Below are positions 62,963 through 64,000 of a stretch of DNA of 64,000 nt, piece by piece. A program made the position numbers and the translations under genes. Within the stretch, counting starts at the first letter, position 1, and the number at the start of each line of letters is the position of its first letter. The stretch lies in the NCBI GenBank assembly GCA_009928785.1, contig SABY01000003.1, positions 1 through 64,000 on the forward strand, read 5' to 3'. Below the pieces are notes generated by a model. It did no database searches. It saw only the letters and a program-made list of their open reading frames with translations, and was not told the DNA's origin. This DNA comes from Clostridia bacterium (lineage in GTDB: Bacteria > Bacteroidota > Bacteroidia > Bacteroidales > 4484-276).

Positions 62963-64000
62963 TCAAATCCTTTTATAAAAATCGGTTAGCTTGCGCATCA
63001 GCTCAGCATTGCTGTGATGCTGACGGATGTGCTGCCGGGCATTGTCCCCAAGCAGCCGGCAAAAAGCGGCATCCCGCACACATCGGCTGATGGCTTCTGT
63101 AAAGTCGTGGGCGGTATCGGCCAGCATAATATTTTTTTCATGCGTCGCTCCGATGCCTTCGGCGCCGATGGTGGTGCTTACGATGGCTTTGCCCAGCGCC
63201 ATACCTTCGATTATCTTTATGCGGATGCCACTTCCCGAAAACAGCGGCACTACCTCCACAGCTTTGGAGGCAATAAAAGCAGCAGCATCGTCCACTTCGC
63301 CCAGCACTTCTACATTTTCTGTTTTCAGATTTAATAACCAATCGGGCATGGCACGGCCTGCGACATAAAACCGGAGGAGTGGAAAACGTGCATGAACCTT
63401 TGGCCACACCTCCTTCAAAAACCAACTGATGCCTTCCTCGTTGGGCATCCAGTTCATGGCGCCTATATGGAACAGCGACGGAAATTCTTCGGTAATATCA
63501 TGAGGGATCAAAAATTTTGAAATATCAATACCAAAAGGAATGGACGTTACGGGCGTGGTGCCTGAAAATTGGGTGATAAAAGCCGCGTCGGTGGAAGTGA
63601 TGGCTGCGATGCCGTCGTATTGTTGCAGAACCTTTAGCTCGTAGCGTTCGAGTTTGGTGGCAAGATATTTAAGATAAATTTTCTTTAGCGGATTGCCGGT
63701 AATGGCGGCCACACGCTGCCAGATGAGGTGCTCGATGTTGTGCGCGCGGAGTACAATTTTGGCTTTGGAATGCGCTCTGATTACTGGAAGATAAGGGCTT
63801 AAATAGAGCGTTTCGCATTGCACAATGTCGTAGTGGTCATTTTTTAAAATTTCGATCAGCTTATCGCGAAAAGCGTTACTGATAAATCGCTGCACATGGT
63901 AAGAGGCGCTGCTGAAAAGATTGAGAAACGCGGCGATAGGGCGGATGGAAAGGTCGATGTAAACGGTTTCTATGTTGGTAATGTGCCGGTAATCCTGCGG
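62963..64000 (-). CDS. Glycosyltransferase, 5' end beyond the window
   Basis: At least 345 residues of a GT-B glycosyltransferase. The frame stays open through the window's right edge (the visible start reads PQDYRHITNIETVYIDLSIR), so the true start is missing and the GTG at 63895 is not it. Visible blocks: YDIVQCETLYLSPYLP, LRAHNIEHLIWQRV, IPFGIDISKFL, LFHIGAMNWMPNEEGI, and the C-terminal donor site VPLFSGSGIRIKIIEGMALGKAIVSTTIGAEGI. It is arranged as one unit with the glycosyltransferase downstream (81-base gap). Confidence 0.9.
   Translation of the reverse strand, partial: PQDYRHITNIETVYIDLSIRPIAAFLNLFSSASYHVQRFISNAFRDKLIEILKNDHYDIVQCETLYLSPYLPVIRAHSKAKIVLRAHNIEHLIWQRVAAITGNPLKKIYLKYLATKLERYELKVLQQYDGIAAITSTDAAFITQFSGTTPVTSIPFGIDISKFLIPHDITEEFPSLFHIGAMNWMPNEEGISWFLKEVWPKVHARFPLLRFYVAGRAMPDWLLNLKTENVEVLGEVDDAAAFIASKAVEVVPLFSGSGIRIKIIEGMALGKAIVSTTIGAEGIGATHEKNIMLADTAHDFTEAISRCVRDAAFCRLLGDNARQHIRQHHSNAELMRKLTDFYKRI

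Overview
The window is chromosomal DNA of a Bacteroidota bacterium, probably of the Bacteroidales/Marinilabiliales type. The evidence is a near-complete set of type IX secretion (T9SS) outer-membrane parts (GldJ, PorP/SprF, two PorU-like sortases, PorV), a CarboxypepD-plug TonB-dependent receptor, a propeller-type LytS kinase with a LytTR regulator, DUF4251, and promoter elements of the phylum's TTTG/TAnnTTTG type in place of E. coli-type boxes. No rRNA, tRNA, insertion sequence, prophage or CRISPR array was found. Gene starts were often moved inward to the ATG just before a signal peptide or conserved N-terminus.

Layout. 0-3.4 kb (minus): capsule/exopolysaccharide export pair Wza-Wzc, with an extreme Gly-Tyr tail on Wzc. 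3.6-9.5 kb (plus): pyrophosphatase, a DUF6544-like protein, TatD, TcdA, a NhaD antiporter with an extra C-terminal domain, and a TrpF-like protein without the catalytic Cys. 9.6-14.7 kb (minus): AnmK, MurF, then PorP-GldJ. 15-24 kb (plus): two tandem PorU-family proteases and PorV. 24-29.6 kb (plus): IspF, DUF4251, LpxR-like, a beta-barrel protein, an M1 peptidase and an unknown protein. 29.6-31.7 kb (minus): an unknown protein and an encapsulin/encapsulated-ferritin iron compartment. 31.9-35.6 kb: redoxin lipoprotein, cohesin-like secreted protein, small thioredoxin, degenerate Rieske-like lipoprotein. 35.7-41 kb: sensor kinase and LytTR regulator separated by a 7-bp tandem array. 41-50.4 kb: a TonB receptor, a 1439-residue secreted protein and a second PorV-like protein as one unit. 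50.5-56.8 kb: GreA, HIT, NadB, a TPR protein, SecG, GroES/GroEL. 56.9-61.6 kb (minus): DUF3307, SatD-like, EttA, a DUF481 porin-like protein, HdeD-like. 61.7-64 kb (minus): two glycosyltransferases, the last cut by the window edge.

How genes work together. The T9SS block (PorP, GldJ, PorU x2, PorV) would export and anchor proteins with C-terminal sorting domains. The 1439-residue protein at 45-49 kb looks like such a cargo, and it carries its own PorV-like partner and TonB receptor. The encapsulin pair would oxidise and store iron. Many spacers hold tandem or palindromic repeats (periods 7, 15, 21 and 29 bp, and several hairpin families), typical of repeat-rich environmental Bacteroidota. The most unusual points are the TonB receptor/cargo/PorV-like trio, the duplicated sortase, and several family members that have lost their catalytic or metal-binding residues (TrpF-like, Rieske-like, redoxin).
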